The notes under the pieces were generated by a model that saw only the letters and a list, made by a program, of their open reading frames with translations, was not told where the DNA came from and made no database searches. Positions 10,851-23,374 of a stretch of 64,000 bases of DNA are shown here, one piece after another. Source of the DNA: Pachypanchax playfairii (Eukaryota > Chordata > Actinopteri > Cyprinodontiformes > Aplocheilidae); assembly GCA_006937955.1 (NCBI GenBank), contig SSNP01000412.1, forward strand, positions 90,248 to 154,247, given 5' to 3'. Position numbers and translations under genes: made by a program. Each line of letters opens with the position of its first letter. Within the stretch, counting starts at the first letter, position 1.

Positions 10851-11906
10851 TATATATATATACATATACATACACACACTCACTCACACACTTAGTTTTT
10901 CACACCAAATGTCATAATAGACCCAGAACAATCCCGTCTGCCACCAACCATCGTGGACTGCCATTCTCTTTTTTTACTCCTCTCCAATTCTTTTTCCCCT
11001 CCACATAACTACTGATGCCTTTGCCCCCAACTTATCGCTTTATAAGTACACAGTATGTCAAGTTTGACTCACCTGAGGACACAAAGAAAAGAGCGAGGGG
11101 CCCATTGGGACAACACGTGAAGAAATAAAGTGATGTTTTGGGGTAAGCACAGTTTAGGAATAGTCCTTTACCTCTATTCTCTCACTCAGTTTGTGTTCTT
11201 CCTCTTCCTTTTTCTTTAGTTCAAACATGTTTCCTCCCTTTTCCCTACCGTTGTGTGTCTGTGCTTTGTGTGCTTGATGACTTCATCTTTCTTTTAATTT
11301 CCTGATTTGTTTTCATCTCCCGTGGTAAATTTTCCTTCAAAGATAAAAGGCTCTGACTGCTCAGGGCCCAGACTGTTGTAGGCTAGTGAGATAGTGTTTG
11401 TTCAGTGCTTGTACTGGTGACTTTGTGTGTTTTTTCAAATCTGCTTTTTTTGGGGAGGAAATATCCTGATAAACTTTTTTTTATGTGGATGCTAGTCTGA
11501 CATATCTAGCAACTGACACAGCTAAAACATTTACTGGCTGAACTTTTCTGTAAAGATTTTTGTTTTTGTTTAAGAGCTATTAACTAGTTTTGATTACTGT
11601 AACTGTAGATAGTGTTAGAGTTACACCAGCACCCCGTCACTTTTCTCCCCAGGCTCCTCCCCTAATGACCTTTGACCAACCAGCTGAAGGCTTTAGATGT
11701 GAGGGAAACAAGTATTTGGTGTGTGAGCACCAATCAGCTCTCTCACATTTAGTGTCTGTCAGGGAGGGGGAGGAGACAACAACAGGAAATCAAATAAAAG
11801 TCTTTGGAGTTAGTTGTAGAAAACCAAATATCATTTTATTACAAGGATTCAGTTTTCACTCCTTAACCTCCTCTCCCTCCCTCTTATCTGATTGGTCTGT
11901 TTGCAG
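10851..11906. other. Intron or intergenic sequence before the orphan terminal exon
   Basis: A short (TA)n stretch follows the Tc1 element, then AT-rich sequence. Since a 3' acceptor lies at 11905-11906, at least the right part is probably intron. I see no convincing upstream exon. Confidence 0.4.
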
Positions 11907-12209
11907 TTGGATGAGGACAGACATCAACAGCGGCCCAATCAGCTGAGGAGGCTGGCCTCCTACGTCTTCTCCTCCTCCACCCTGGAGACGGAGCAGTATC
12001 CCCACGGAGGAGGCAGCTTCATCCAGAGGAGCCGCTCGGCTGAGAGCAGCCCCGCCCATATCACCGTTGCCACTGCCTCGGCCCGGCGCCGGCATGCCGG
12101 CACTCTGCCGACGCCCGGCAGCCCTCGGAACAGACACTCGGTCCTGAACGTGTCGAGGATGCAGCTGCAACAGATGTTAGCAAAGCTTATGAACAAGAAT
12201 AGCAGCTGA
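11907..12209 (+). CDS. Terminal coding exon of an unidentified gene
   Basis: A pyrimidine-rich tract and TTTGCAG acceptor end at 11906. From 11907, in phase 0, about 100 codons are open to a TGA at 12207-12209. The exon is GC-rich and codon-biased, unlike its flanks, which supports real coding. The predicted tail is rich in Ser, Arg and Pro (FIQRSRSAESSP, RHAGTLPTPGSPRNRHS) and ends in a short helical-looking stretch, RMQLQQMLAKLMNK. RSRSAESSP and LPTPGSPR look like phosphorylation sites. A candidate AATAAA lies at 12513-12518. I do not recognise the protein. It lies 9 kb upstream of the ttbk1 C-terminal exons on the same strand, so it is either the end of a neighbouring gene or an alternative last exon of ttbk1. 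Confidence 0.6.
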   Translation: MDEDRHQQRPNQLRRLASYVFSSSTLETEQYPHGGGSFIQRSRSAESSPAHITVATASARRRHAGTLPTPGSPRNRHSVLNVSRMQLQQMLAKLMNKNSS

Positions 12210-15200
12210 GAGGACTGAGAGATAGACTCACACACACATTAACACACACGGCCACGCGGAGACAAACAGCACACAAACACACACTCTTGCAGGGTTGGTC
12301 AGACCACTTTGTTTGGGTGAAAGTGAAGCAACCGCTTCCTCCCGCTGCAGTTTGGAACTTTAGTGAAGACTTATTGAAGAGTTTTGAAAACTTATAGTGA
12401 GAAAGCAGCAGACTAAAGAAAGGATCCTTTATCACAAATTACATCTAAAACATTTTGTTTTAATCATGATCAACGCATAAATAATTATAACTTTTTGGTT
12501 GATCTTCAAAGAAATAAAAAAATACATTTGTAATAAATTCCTTCCACATTTTTAAATAATTTGTTATCAGCTTTAAGTTTCAGAGCATCACCATATAAAC
12601 AAGAGGATGTTTGTTGATTGTTTCCAAAATGATGAGTAAACTATTAAATTCTGAAACTTTATAAAGTAACAAAGAATGTTTAAAAGAAAGATGTGCATCA
12701 TTTTTATGTGTCACATGTCTGGCCAGCTCTGCAACCTCACTCACATAAATGAATGTACACATAAAGACACATATTGAACACAGCACACTGAGAGCCAGAT
12801 CATACAAGCCATATCACTGGCACACAGCTGTGGAAGTAAACAGTGTCACAAATTTACATGTACGTAGCTCTAAAAACTGGATTAGATGGAAACAAAAAAA
12901 GTTCTGAAGACTGAGGAATTTTTTTCATGCAATAAACTCCAAAAAGCCACTCTGCAAAGCTGATGTTGCACATGCTGCAGACCTGGCAGACTGGATGAAA
13001 CAATGTGAATCTGAAGACTTCTTGTTTCTGTGAAGAACAGGAGTGAAAAACTGAGTGAGGCTGCTAACAGACTGTTAAGCTTTACATTTTTTGCGCATTT
13101 TTACATTTTTATTCTACCACCTTTTTTCGGCTACAACAAAGGAGGGATCGTAGAGGTATGCAGGTCGTCCCAGCGATCAAGTTTTTGCACCAAAACTTTG
13201 GAGCCCAACCACCTTGTCCACCGAGCAATACGCTGCTGCTGCTTCACAACATGTCTACACCCACACAAAATCACGTCTCGTTCCAGTTTTCACTTCATTA
13301 AATGTTGTATATGAATAGAAGAATGTTTTTAAAAAGTCTCTCTGAAGGTGTACAAAGTGATTTTACATTCATTTCAAATCTGATCTAATATACAAACTGT
13401 GAAAATAAAATACAAGTTTATTTATGGGCCTAAAATCCTAATAATCCACAAAAAGCAACAAAAACCTAACAGCGGTTTGATAAGCTAAATAATAAGTGTT
13501 TAAACACTGGAATTTAAAATAATTTATTTTAAAGAATCACCAAAAAAATCCCTAAAAATATCTATGAGAAAATTTAGAAATAAAATTATATTATAACAAT
13601 ATTTTTCACAAAAATATTAGAAAACAACTAGAAAAGACACAGACATGAACCTAATAAATGATATAACACGATAATATAAAGGCTTTATTATGCAAAACCA
13701 ATTAACATAAAAACATTAATAAGAAAATAAAACCACTCATTAAATGTTTTAAGAGGAAATGTAGCAATTATTGGTTTTGATGGAAAATCCATGATACGGT
13801 TTGTTTGTTTGTTTGTTTGTTTGTTGTTGTTTCTTAGCCTTTGGTGGGAGGAGCCACCGTGTGACAGGATGGTGTAGATTACTGGTAGTCTGATAATGTT
13901 TAATCTCAGAGAGTTTTACAGTTCAACTACTATGATGGAAAAGAGAGAGCCTGTAGGTTCTGCAGCTGATGTAATGTTGGTAGGGAGGATGTCATGTTGT
14001 GTTATGACTCCTTTCTGATTTGAATGTCAGTTCATCAGGTGATTCTTGCATCTGTTTCAGGTTTTTAGTTAGACATTTATTTTGGGACTGTCGTTCCCTT
14101 TTTTCTTATCTCCACAACGATGCAGCTGCATGAATGCAAAAGCTTTGAGATGTTGCAGTTAATTTATCTTCCATTGTATTTTCATGCTTTGGATAATTGT
14201 AAATGATACTAAAACAGAAAACCAGAGTAAACTGACTTCTTTTAATCTTTATGTTAACAGCAGAACATGGTCTGAATTAACTGTTGATGTTTCAGAATAT
14301 CTTTTTTTGTTTTGGCTGTTTCTTCTTCCAGAGGATTTATTCAGATTACGTAGTTATAATAGGCTCGTAGAAGGTTTTAAATGTTCCCTGCTCTACACTA
14401 CAGATAGAAGTGCTGAGGTGACAAAGTGGCTCATTTTCTTTAATTTCTTTTTCTTTCTTGGTTTTTAGAGGCCAACAACAAAACTGTAATATTCCCACTT
14501 TTGAGATATTTTTTGTAACAGTGGTCCAGGGTTGCACTCATTAGCTCAACCTGTTGGTAAACACTCTCTTCATAAGGACCATTCACTGTATAGTTACCTC
14601 ATTTTACAAGTAATTGTTTAGCTACATGACAAGTGTTGACCCTCATGCCAGGAGAGCTGTAGGAACTGAATGAAGCTGGATAAAAAAAACAAACTTTTAA
14701 TAACTATAACTGGCTGCAACACGTCTTAAAGTCTGAACACGGAAAGAAGAGACACTTCCACATGACACAGGATTACAAGAAGACGTCAGAGAGCCGAGTG
14801 AAGCGTGTGTTCATGTTTGCAGTGCATTTCAGGCCTTACACAAAGTGGCTTTGTAAGTGAAAGATAGCAACACTAACATGTATCAGCATGGGTTCTAATA
14901 GACTGAGTTCATGGTTCCCAGAGATTGACTCAAGATGACTTAAGGGACTAAACCTTTTGTTTGAAGTTGGCATTTGTTGTTTTGGGGTTATTATTTTGCA
15001 CTGATGACTGAGGTCTTGCTTGTCTGTATGCTGATGCCGTTAGTGATATTATAACTGAGTTAAAGTTCAACTGAATTGATGCAACAGTTTGATTTATGAC
15101 CAAATAAGAAATAACAAATTCTTAACCTGTTTGGCTGGACTTGTGTCTACTGCTGATCAGTAAATATTAACATAGTAAACATGGTAAACATAGTTGAAGC

Positions 15201-16435
15201 TAAACAGAATAATGATAGAAAAACATTATCACAGTGAGCATGATAGCAGGATGATATCTTGCAGATGCAGCTATTAATATTGGGCTTCTTTTAGCTAATT
15301 ATTATGAGATCAAGATCTAGTCATAGAATGATTTCTATACTGACGAAAACAGGCATTTATTTCTCAAGTTTTTCATTTCATCCGACTTGTTTTGATATTT
15401 GTGGTGTCTGTTTTTAAAAAACAGAACATATACCACATTGAGTGAAAGCTGCAGAAGACTGATTTGAGTTTAAATATATATTCTAGCCTGTGTAGCTGTT
15501 GCTGTTGAGTGTAATCCAGGTCTTCCAGATAACACGGTGGATGATGTTCAGGCGTTGTACGTTGAAGTGATATAAAGTAGGATCTCTGTCAGCAAAGATG
15601 ATGTGGAATAACTGTGAAGATTTTTGACTTTTAATACCTCTCAGCTCAGAGGTTATTGATGTTTTGGTGAGTTTTCTTTATTTTTTTCTCTTAAGGGCTG
15701 TTTGTTTAAAAGAAATCTAAGTGGTTGTCTGAGTCTGCAGTGAGATTTCTCTGTATCTGTATCTTTGATTATCTCTCATTGTTCTTCCTTTTGCATCATT
15801 ATATTCTAACTGTTGAACTTTATTATTGCACTTTATCATGATAAGTCAGAAAGAGGAACCAGGCTGGGGCTGAGGATCTCACTGTATGATGCAATAAGGA
15901 AAATGCTGGATATTATTTATAAAATCAATGTTTTGATTGGTTACATAATTTAAACATGTTCGAATCATACAATCAATTTTTGTGTTTTTTTATGAGTGTG
16001 TGTTTCTTTTTTTGCGAGATCCTTTTTGCACAACATTAGGCTTGAAGTCATCCCAAAACTAGGTTTAGTATAGATGTGTCAGAACAACCTGAAACAGTGA
16101 TGTTGAAACAAAGTAACTAGAGGAAAGTGAAGATTATGTGGTGAAGTGCACAGAGTCCACCACTACACTCATTATCTATTATTTCATAATAGTTCCAGTA
16201 AAACATAATTTAATTTCAACAAAGAAAAAAACTACTTTGAAAAACAATTAACATTTACAAAAAATATTTTGTACATTGTTTTGAGATTTTAAAAAATTGA
16301 AACATTTTGGTTAAAAAAATTGAGTGACAGATGTTTCAAGGAACTCACTTTTTTAAGTTGCTAAGTCCTCCAGAAAACAGCATTGGAAAGTCTAATCCCA
16401 TATTGCTTTTGTTAAAACATTTTGTAAAGTCTAGA
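12210..16435. other. Noncoding stretch, possible long 3' UTR or intron
   Basis: AT-rich, with a (GTTT)n microsatellite at 13799-13825. No exon-like frame with good splice borders was found, and in particular no kinase motif. It could be 3' UTR of the terminal exon, or intron of ttbk1 if that gene starts to the left. Confidence 0.4.
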
Positions 16436-16870
16436 TACACTATGGAGACAAAAGTATGTGGCCCCGCCGGTTTTTCTGAGTTTTGGCTTGGCTTCATATC
16501 CCCAGTGATGGTAAGCTAAGGCTGCAGCATAGATTTTGGACAGTGTAATGCTTCCAGCTTTGTGAAAACCACTTTAGTGACGCTCCTTTTCTTTTCCAAC
16601 TGAGCTGGACCCTAATTCACAAATCAAGAACTATTAAAACATATTAAAACATGGTTTGATGATTTTGGTGGGAAAGAACTTGACTTGGGCCATGTAGCCC
16701 TGAGCTTTACACCATCAACCACCTCTGAGATAAACTGCAATGAGATTGTGGACCAGATCTTTGTGTCCAACGTCAGTGTCAGACCTCATAATGACTGTAC
16801 TGAATGAACTGGCACAGTTTTATACAAAAACACTCAAAATCTTGTAGAAAACATTCAAAGAAAAGAATAG
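16436..16870 (+). mobile_element. Decayed, internally deleted Tc1-like element
   Basis: The left end reads TACACTATGGAGACAAAAGTATGTGG, close to the usual start of a second, different Tc1 group in fish. Around 16690-16860 the DNA matches the 3' third of its transposase gene (CACCTCTGAGATAAACTGCAATG...GAATGAACTGGCACA) but has several frame breaks, and the middle is missing. No open frame remains. It is older than the two intact copies and of another subfamily. Confidence 0.65.
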
Positions 16871-17005
16871 ATGCTTAAGTGAGTCCAAATCAATTCAATT
16901 CAAATCCTAATTAAAGGAAATATATTTGAATAAAAAGCTTGTTGGTGGGACGATCAGGGGTGGACGACCAAATACTGTCCATAAGGTAAAGGTTTGACTG
17001 TAACT

Positions 17006-17030
17006 GATGGATGGATGGATGGGCGGATGG

Positions 17031-17066
<36 letters not shown>

Positions 17067-17249
17067 ATGGATGGATGGATGGATGGATGGATGGATGGAT
17101 GGGCGGATGGATGGATGGATGGATGGATGGATGGATGGATGGATGGATGGATGGATGGATGGACGGACGGACGGACGGACGGACGGACGGACGGACGGAC
17201 GGACGGACGGACGGACGGACGGACGGACGGATGGATGGATGGATGGATG
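17006..17249. repeat. Tetranucleotide array (GGAT)n then (GGAC)n
   Basis: This is about 244 bp of near-perfect 4-bp repeats. 17006-17160 is GGAT with a few GGGC and GGAC variants. 17161-17232 is an almost pure GGAC block. It closes with GGAT. The open frames over it are artefacts of the repeat. Confidence 0.97.
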
Positions 17250-17918
17250 AGAACAGAACATTAATTATTCTAAATAAAATGTTCAGTGTCTTTAAATGTT
17301 TTTTGGTATCATAAATATCCTTCATAAAACCAAGAACATGATCTTTTTTGGTGAATCAGAGTTTTTTGTTTTTTTTTAGCCCAGAACCAAACAAACTGAA
17401 ACAAAACACTTTAAGAGTGTTCAGACTAACAAGCTACATAAATGTTAAATATGGAGGATGTCTAGATAAATAACTCGTCCCAGGGAATAAATAAAGTTCT
17501 TGGTCCCGGCCAGCATTTTGAAACAAACATGATCTTTTTAAATGTTTCTGTTTCATATTGAATCTTTCCCGTCAGACACTAGTGTGAGATAAAGGCTCTT
17601 GTATAATGTTGAAGCATCAATTCTAAGATGGATAAGTCTTTATTTAGTATGTTTCATTAAACTGAATGTGGTTACATGAAGCAGGTTAAGGATGTTAATC
17701 GTGTGCGATTATAGCCAAACAGTTTTTCAGTGTGTTAAAGGGCTACATTACCTAAATATGCACCACTTCCTGATTTATTTAGTTTGTGTCAGGCATTTTT
17801 TCTTTTGTTCAGAAAAGATAGCCTGAGTTTGTTTTCATGCTGCTTAATGCTAAGTTCAGGATGCCCCGCCCATCTTATATTTTGAGTTTAGTTGTACAAA
17901 CAGCCACTTTGAGTTGAG
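17250..17918. other. Noncoding sequence, nothing recognised
   Basis: AT-rich, no supported gene. Confidence 0.4.
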
Positions 17919-18097
17919 CAGTGGTGTCTAATCCTGGTGCTGGAGGCCCAGTAGGTTTTTATTGTTTCTCACCTGATGCAAGTCCTCAGGTTCTGCAGAA
18001 TAATTACCTACTGATTCAAACCAGGTGTGCTGGAGCAAAAGAACCTCCAACACATGCAGGACAGTGGCCTTCCAGGATCAGGGTTGGATTTCGATCA
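17919..18097. mobile_element. hAT-like non-autonomous element (MITE)
   Basis: It starts CAGTGGTGTCTAATCCTGGTG and contains the paired blocks CTGGAGGCCC and GTGGCCTTCCAGGATCAGGGTTGG in opposite senses. The centre holds GATTCAAACCAGGTGTGCTGGA. This layout is shared by a widespread fish hAT MITE, and the element at 50870-51082 is a relative. The ends are worn and I could not fix a target duplication. Confidence 0.55.
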
Positions 18098-20837
18098 CTT
18101 AGACAACGTGTGAAGTGGACTGGCAGTAAACTCAGAATTTAATTTTGTTCATTAACAAAATGGTTTAATTACTGTGTAAGATTGTCCCAGATACATGTCT
18201 GTGTTTTGACCTGTATGACCATGAAGGCAGTGCTACAGCTAGTTATTAGCACGAAGAAAGATTCTCACAGCGTGCTCAAAAAATACACAGATTCTAAAAG
18301 TAACTGGCTGTATTTGTTTTGGCTTTGTTTTATCAGAAGACGGGCCTGTTGACTGTCACCACTCTGCATGAACTCGTCATCACACACCTCTGAGTGTAAA
18401 ATTACAACACACTGCACTGTACTGTAAAAACAACACAGTGAATATGAACCTCTGACTGCAGAGGACTGTGATTTATTATTTCTTTTGTAAATAATTCATA
18501 TAGATATTCTAGGGAATATTCCTGTATCAAACTGTTGAGCTGTTAGCTTACTTTAAAATGACCAGACATGTCAGGGGCCTTTTCAGTCCCTACACAGAGT
18601 CATATCTTTTATACTGCAGTGTTGATTCGATCATTTACCTCTAGTGTTTTATTTATTAATGATGAATGGCACTGATTAAACATCACTGGCTTCTCTTTGT
18701 GTTTTATATTCAGGTGGCTCAGGGGTTCAAAGTTCTCCACAGACAAGATTTTATTTACATATTTTTGCGGTTATGTTAAAGTTCCCATCAGTCCCAACAG
18801 ATTTAATGTAACTGCTCATTAAAGTGGTGCGCTCAAAACCTACTTCTTTCTTAAACCATAGCACCGTAAACATATCACATCTTTAAGTAAAGCTGTTTTT
18901 AAGACCTGGAATCCATTTTTATGAAGTGCGATTTAAATGCATTAACTTTATTTATTTATCATTTGTTGTCAATTTGAATTATGGTCATAACGGCAAAGAG
19001 AATAAAAAGACTAACAAGGAAAATGAGTAACTGTCGACTTGTAATAACAACAGAGGACAGAGTGGCAGTAAAATCCAAACAAAATCAGGTCTGTGACTTT
19101 TAATCTACTGCTAAATATGCTGGTGTGAGTAAATGGTCATTGAATTTATTGCAACAGTATAATTGATTTAATAGTAAAGAGCAACATTATAATCTGCATC
19201 TTTTGCTACCCTGGTGTGTTGGGTTTAAAAATCTTGGCTGTCAAAATGTCCAACATTTTGTTTTGTTAGTGTTTTTCTCATGGGTGCTACTCGAGTTGTG
19301 GAAGCAAAAGGAACCGTAATTATTCACAGTTAAAGATCATACTGGTGACAAAAGAACTGAAGCAGTTACAAAAACTAAATTCAATAAAAAAATGAATTTC
19401 TTGTAAACTGTGGGATAAAGCAGTGATGGCTACAGAAGTACTTTTCATCAAATGCACTAATAATAAGGCTATTTTTCTAAATTCTTAAAAAAAAAAAAGG
19501 TGTTGAAAATTATAAGTTTATGTTTTCAGTCTGTCCAAAAGCAACAAAATGATCAAATGGGTTTAGGATTAAGATGCAGTTGTTTTCAAACTCTGTAATT
19601 AAACATTTAAAACAAATTTAATTACACATTAGAATTAAAAAATGACCAAAAAAAGGTTGTTGTGGATATTTGACTTGTTGCTGTTTCTTTGTATGGAATC
19701 ACAGGGTGACGCACGTAATGTGTCTTAAGAAAGAACAGAGCTATCTTGTCTTTAGAGATGAACTCCGTGTCCTTGCTTGTTGGATTCTGACTGTATGCCA
19801 CATTCACCAGCTCAGTTATCACAAAGTTGCATTATTTCACTCATTCCTTCGCCAATCCTGAAAAATAACAACAACGAAACTGTCAGACATGTAAGAGCTT
19901 TTCATCTCTTTGTCTTCATGAGGCTAGCTTGCCTTCGTGCTAAGATCGTCTAAAGGACAGTTTGTATATGAACAGTGAAAAACAAAATAAATTACCAATA
20001 TTTCTAAATGGTCCTTCAATGTTTTTGCAATAAAAGCAGAGTTTTGGTTGAAGTACGAGAGCAGAAGAGCTCACGGTATTTGTTTAGTGTAATGATCAGT
20101 GAGTGTCTTTCACTTGTAAAAAACAAGCATTTTTTTCTATCACTATGTTACTGTACAGTACTGCTTGTATAATTCACACGTAAAGCATGTATTTTAAAGT
20201 TTTTATAGATCAAAATGATGACTGTGTACATATATTCAGAACTGTTGAAAGTAAATAGGTTTGCAGTTAAACTCTAATAGCATGATAAATAGCGAGGTTT
20301 AGTATGTATGTACAGGCTGTATGTTACATCTTTATGAAGGGAAAAACTTGAAAATCACCTAATATCAGACTTTGTGCTAAGGAAACTCAGCAATGCATTT
20401 TTGTGCCTTTTATATCAATGTATGTAATCTAGACAATCTTAAAAAGCTTGTGTACAACCAAAATGACAATAAAATTGTTCTGGGGCAAACACCGAAGTTG
20501 TAGCCATTCTTTCTTACTGTGAACGAGGCAGTTAGCAAAAACTAAGAAGCATTTCCTCCAAAAGACCCAGAGAACTGTTCAACAGAAAGATCATAAGAAA
20601 GAAACCAGGGTCGTGAAATCTTCAAAGGTTTTTGATATTTGCCAAAAAGCTTTATTGTCACTTGAAAACATGTTCAAACATCTCTGTTTATCTCCCAGTA
20701 AAGAAACAGGTTTACATCTTAAACAGTCACAGTGTGACTTTGATACAGACATAATGATTTAGCACCATATGGTGGTAACATCTGCAGCGAGGTGAGGTTA
20801 CACTTTCATAAAACAAGTTCAGATGTGTTTCACTAAG
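18098..20837. other. Noncoding sequence with 3' UTR-like end
   Basis: AT-rich with no coding frame. The segment 20160-20480 looks like the end of a long 3' UTR and closes with an AATAAA at about 20468-20473. It could belong to the transcript ending with the 11907-12209 exon, but nothing in the sequence proves it. Confidence 0.35.
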
Positions 20838-21110
20838 GCTGCACGGGGTGTAAATGGTTAGTGATACCACTATGACAGTCACAGGTTAGAATTCTCACCG
20901 CTGTCTTTGTGTGGCGTTTGCATTCCTGGGTTTAATCCTGTTTATCCAGCTTCTTACTTCAGTCCAACAACCTGCACGCTAATTAAATAATGATTCTAAA
21001 TTACCTTTAATGTGAATGGGAGCATGCATGACTTCTTGTGTATCTCTTTGTTGAACTGGTGTTCAGAAAGTTCCACCCTGCGACCCTGAGCTGGATCAAG
21101 TGGGTATTTC
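20838..21110 (+). repeat. tRNA-headed SINE, plus strand, worn
   Basis: A decayed copy of the SINE at 5011-5352. It has a head GGCTGCACGGGGTGTAAATGG, a GGTTAGAATTC B-box remnant, a TTTGCATTCCTGGG body and an end CCCTGCGACCCTGAGCTGGATC. Confidence 0.6.
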
Positions 21111-21452
21111 ACTAAACTGTATCCCTACAAAGTGAGACCATAAAAAATTAAAGGCAGCAAATATAAGTTGTAAATTTTATTTAAACAAATTAGTTTCACA
21201 ACTTGCTTTGGCTGAAACGTGTGATTGATTCTTCCCGATCAATAAGAGTTTTGCTTCCACTCTTATTGTCTGACTTTACATGTTGATAGTGTATCAGCTG
21301 CTGATTAGTTCATCGCTGTTCAATATGTTTCTAAATGATTTGTGCCTAACTTCTATAACACTTGCCTTTTTATAAATTAAGTTTTGGGCGTTACATGAAG
21401 TCTTGTTTGAAATGAACTTAGTTATAACAAAGTGTTGTTGCATTATTTTCAG

Positions 21453-22873
21453 GTGTTGTCACCTGTGGAGCCAAGCATTCCATCACCATCCTCTCCAGAC
21501 TATCGAACGAAGGGCCAAAGTGATGAGATGGAACATTTCCACATCCTTCCTCAGCTGCAGGCTAAAAGAGCCGACTTTCTCACTGTCATGTTAACTGGTA
21601 CTTTGCCTCAGCGTCGGAGTTTTGCCACACCAGATGAAGAAGTTCCAGAACCTGCTGGGCCAAAGGATGATGATGTTACAAAGAGTGAGTCCAACAGTGA
21701 TGCCAGTCAGAAAAGTACAGAACGCAGCCAAGATGCTGCACCTTCAACACTCATGGCCGAGGATCAGAAGGGTCAAAGGGATCATGCTTCAGCAGCTGAT
21801 GCGGATCCAGATCTGGAGGATGCGTCCAAAACCCTTGTTCTTTTCTCACCTGGAGACACTCGCAAGTCTCCCTCTGGTGGAGATCATGCACTGGAGGGTG
21901 AACTGGCCACACCATCTGCACTAACTTCCCGTAATGACCGTCTTTTGGTCGGGGAGGGGTTTCAGACTGAACATTCTGAGACTGGCCGCTTATCGCCTGC
22001 TCTGAGATCAGACTTGAGACCCTCGACTCCCATTGCTCCTGCATCACCTCCATTCACCAAAGTCGAGCGCACTTTCATTCATATTGCAGAGACATCACAT
22101 CTCAATGTTATGTCTTCCAATGGTCACTCTGCTAAAGAGAATGACCGGGAAGCTTTTGACATCTATGAACAAAAGGATGCTGCGATGACTAGAGAGATTC
22201 CAGAGGAGTGTGTCGCAGACCAAACGCCAACAGAGGACAAACAACTCAAAACCGAAAATGGCCCATCGGCTGTCCTCACGCTCGCGCTGGAGTCTTTTCC
22301 TAAAATCATGTCACCAGTTCATGAACATAAAGACCCATCACATGAACAGCCATCATCAAGTGAGGAAGCTTTGAAGCTTCAGACTTGTGGAGCTGAATTA
22401 CCGGCTTCCATTCAACCCAAAATGCGAAGCAGAATTCCAATTCTTATCACTGAAGAGGACTCGGGTACTGAACAGTCTTCTTCCCTCTCAGCTCGAGCTC
22501 GGCTTCAGCATCGTGCCAGGCAGCTTGACTTGGCTCGCTTGCTGGTCCAGAAACAACAGGGCCGCTGGATGAGGAGGAGGATGCTGTCTGGCACATCGTC
22601 GTCATTGTCTTCTGGAGAGGACGATCGCTGGAAAGTTTCAGAAACTTTATCCACCACAGGCTCAGAGGAGGATATGCATACCCTGGATGAGTCAAGAAGG
22701 AGCTCCCGTCTCAAGCCAACCGAAGACTCCAAAGAATCAAGGAGCAAGATCCCTAGACCTGTCACTCCCATAAAGAGACCTGCAGGGTGGACTGCTGCTC
22801 CTGCTGCTGCTGCTTCTCCTCTCTCCTTACCAGGATCCAACCCTACTAGAGGAGCACCATCCCCCATTAATGG
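21453..22873 (+). CDS. ttbk1: Tau tubulin kinase 1, large C-terminal exon
   Basis: Ttbk1 is a neuronal Ser/Thr kinase of the casein kinase 1 group that phosphorylates tau and tubulin. Only part of its long non-catalytic tail is here. The exon follows TATTTTCAG at 21444-21452, opens in phase 0, runs 1421 bp and ends in phase 2 before GTGTGC at 22874. Matches to the vertebrate TTBK1 tail appear in order: DRSQ/ERSQ-type acidic-serine block with APSTLMAEDQK, then SKTLVLFSPGD, then FTKVERTFIHIAE with LNVMSS, then RSRIPILITEEDSG with SLSAR, DLARLL, ETLSTTGSEED and SRSKIPRP. The order and spacing settle TTBK1 over TTBK2. No kinase exon is visible in the 9 kb to its left. Confidence 0.92.
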
Positions 22874-22971
22874 GTGTGCTATCAGTTTCTCTTTTACAAT
22901 GTACACAAAATTTCCTTTTGAAGCAGTTTGTTTGATGAAGTAACTCTTTCTCTTTGCTTCTTTGTTCACAG

Positions 22972-23374
22972 AAATCAGAAAATGGGACTAAGCACCCAAC
23001 GGAAACTGAAGCCTGTTTCAGCCAGGTCCTCCTCCTCATGTCCTCGTCCATCAGCAGTCTCTACTCTGCCTGGCAGTCCTCAAATGCCCCTACGTGTCCT
23101 GCTTGGAACACGACGCAGCCTTAGCTCCACCCACTGCAGGACTGACAGCCCATCTCCTCAGAGAGCATGCCCATCCAGACAGCCCCTCTCAGTCCGAGCC
23201 CCTACCGTCCCTATGCTACCACCCAGGACTACAACAACCATGCGCCGCAGCACCTCACAGGAAGCCACCGCTCAGTCCCTCTCTGCCAGCATGCCTGCCA
23301 GAACCAGGCCAAAACCAGCCAGTGTGGTTAAAGGCAAACCGAATAACAAGGAGAAGGTTGTCCCCTCTAGATAA
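22972..23374 (+). CDS. ttbk1: Tau tubulin kinase 1, last coding exon
   Basis: After a pyrimidine tract and TTCACAG ending at 22971, the frame resumes with one base that completes the split glycine codon from the exon ending at 22873. It runs to TAA at 23372-23374. The product is a basic Ser/Pro/Arg-rich tail (SARSSSSCPRPSAV, LGTRRSLSSTHC, MPARTRPKPASVVKGK), as expected for the TTBK1 C-terminus, which is of low complexity and basic. The 98-bp intron before it is short, as is common in fish. Confidence 0.85.

Noticed and set aside
13030..13314. 94-codon plus-strand frame as a gene
   Set aside because: Low-complexity hydrophobic and Cys-rich translation in AT-rich DNA, with no acceptor, homology or codon bias.
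16911..17325. Long open frames on both strands (repeats of MDGW, TDGR, IHPS or VRPS)
   Set aside because: They arise only from the GGAT/GGAC tetranucleotide array, where a 4-bp repeat without stops is open in every frame.
21751..22969. Minus-strand frames opposite ttbk1 (100, 82 and 154 codons)
   Set aside because: Antisense shadows of the ttbk1 exon, without splice signals.
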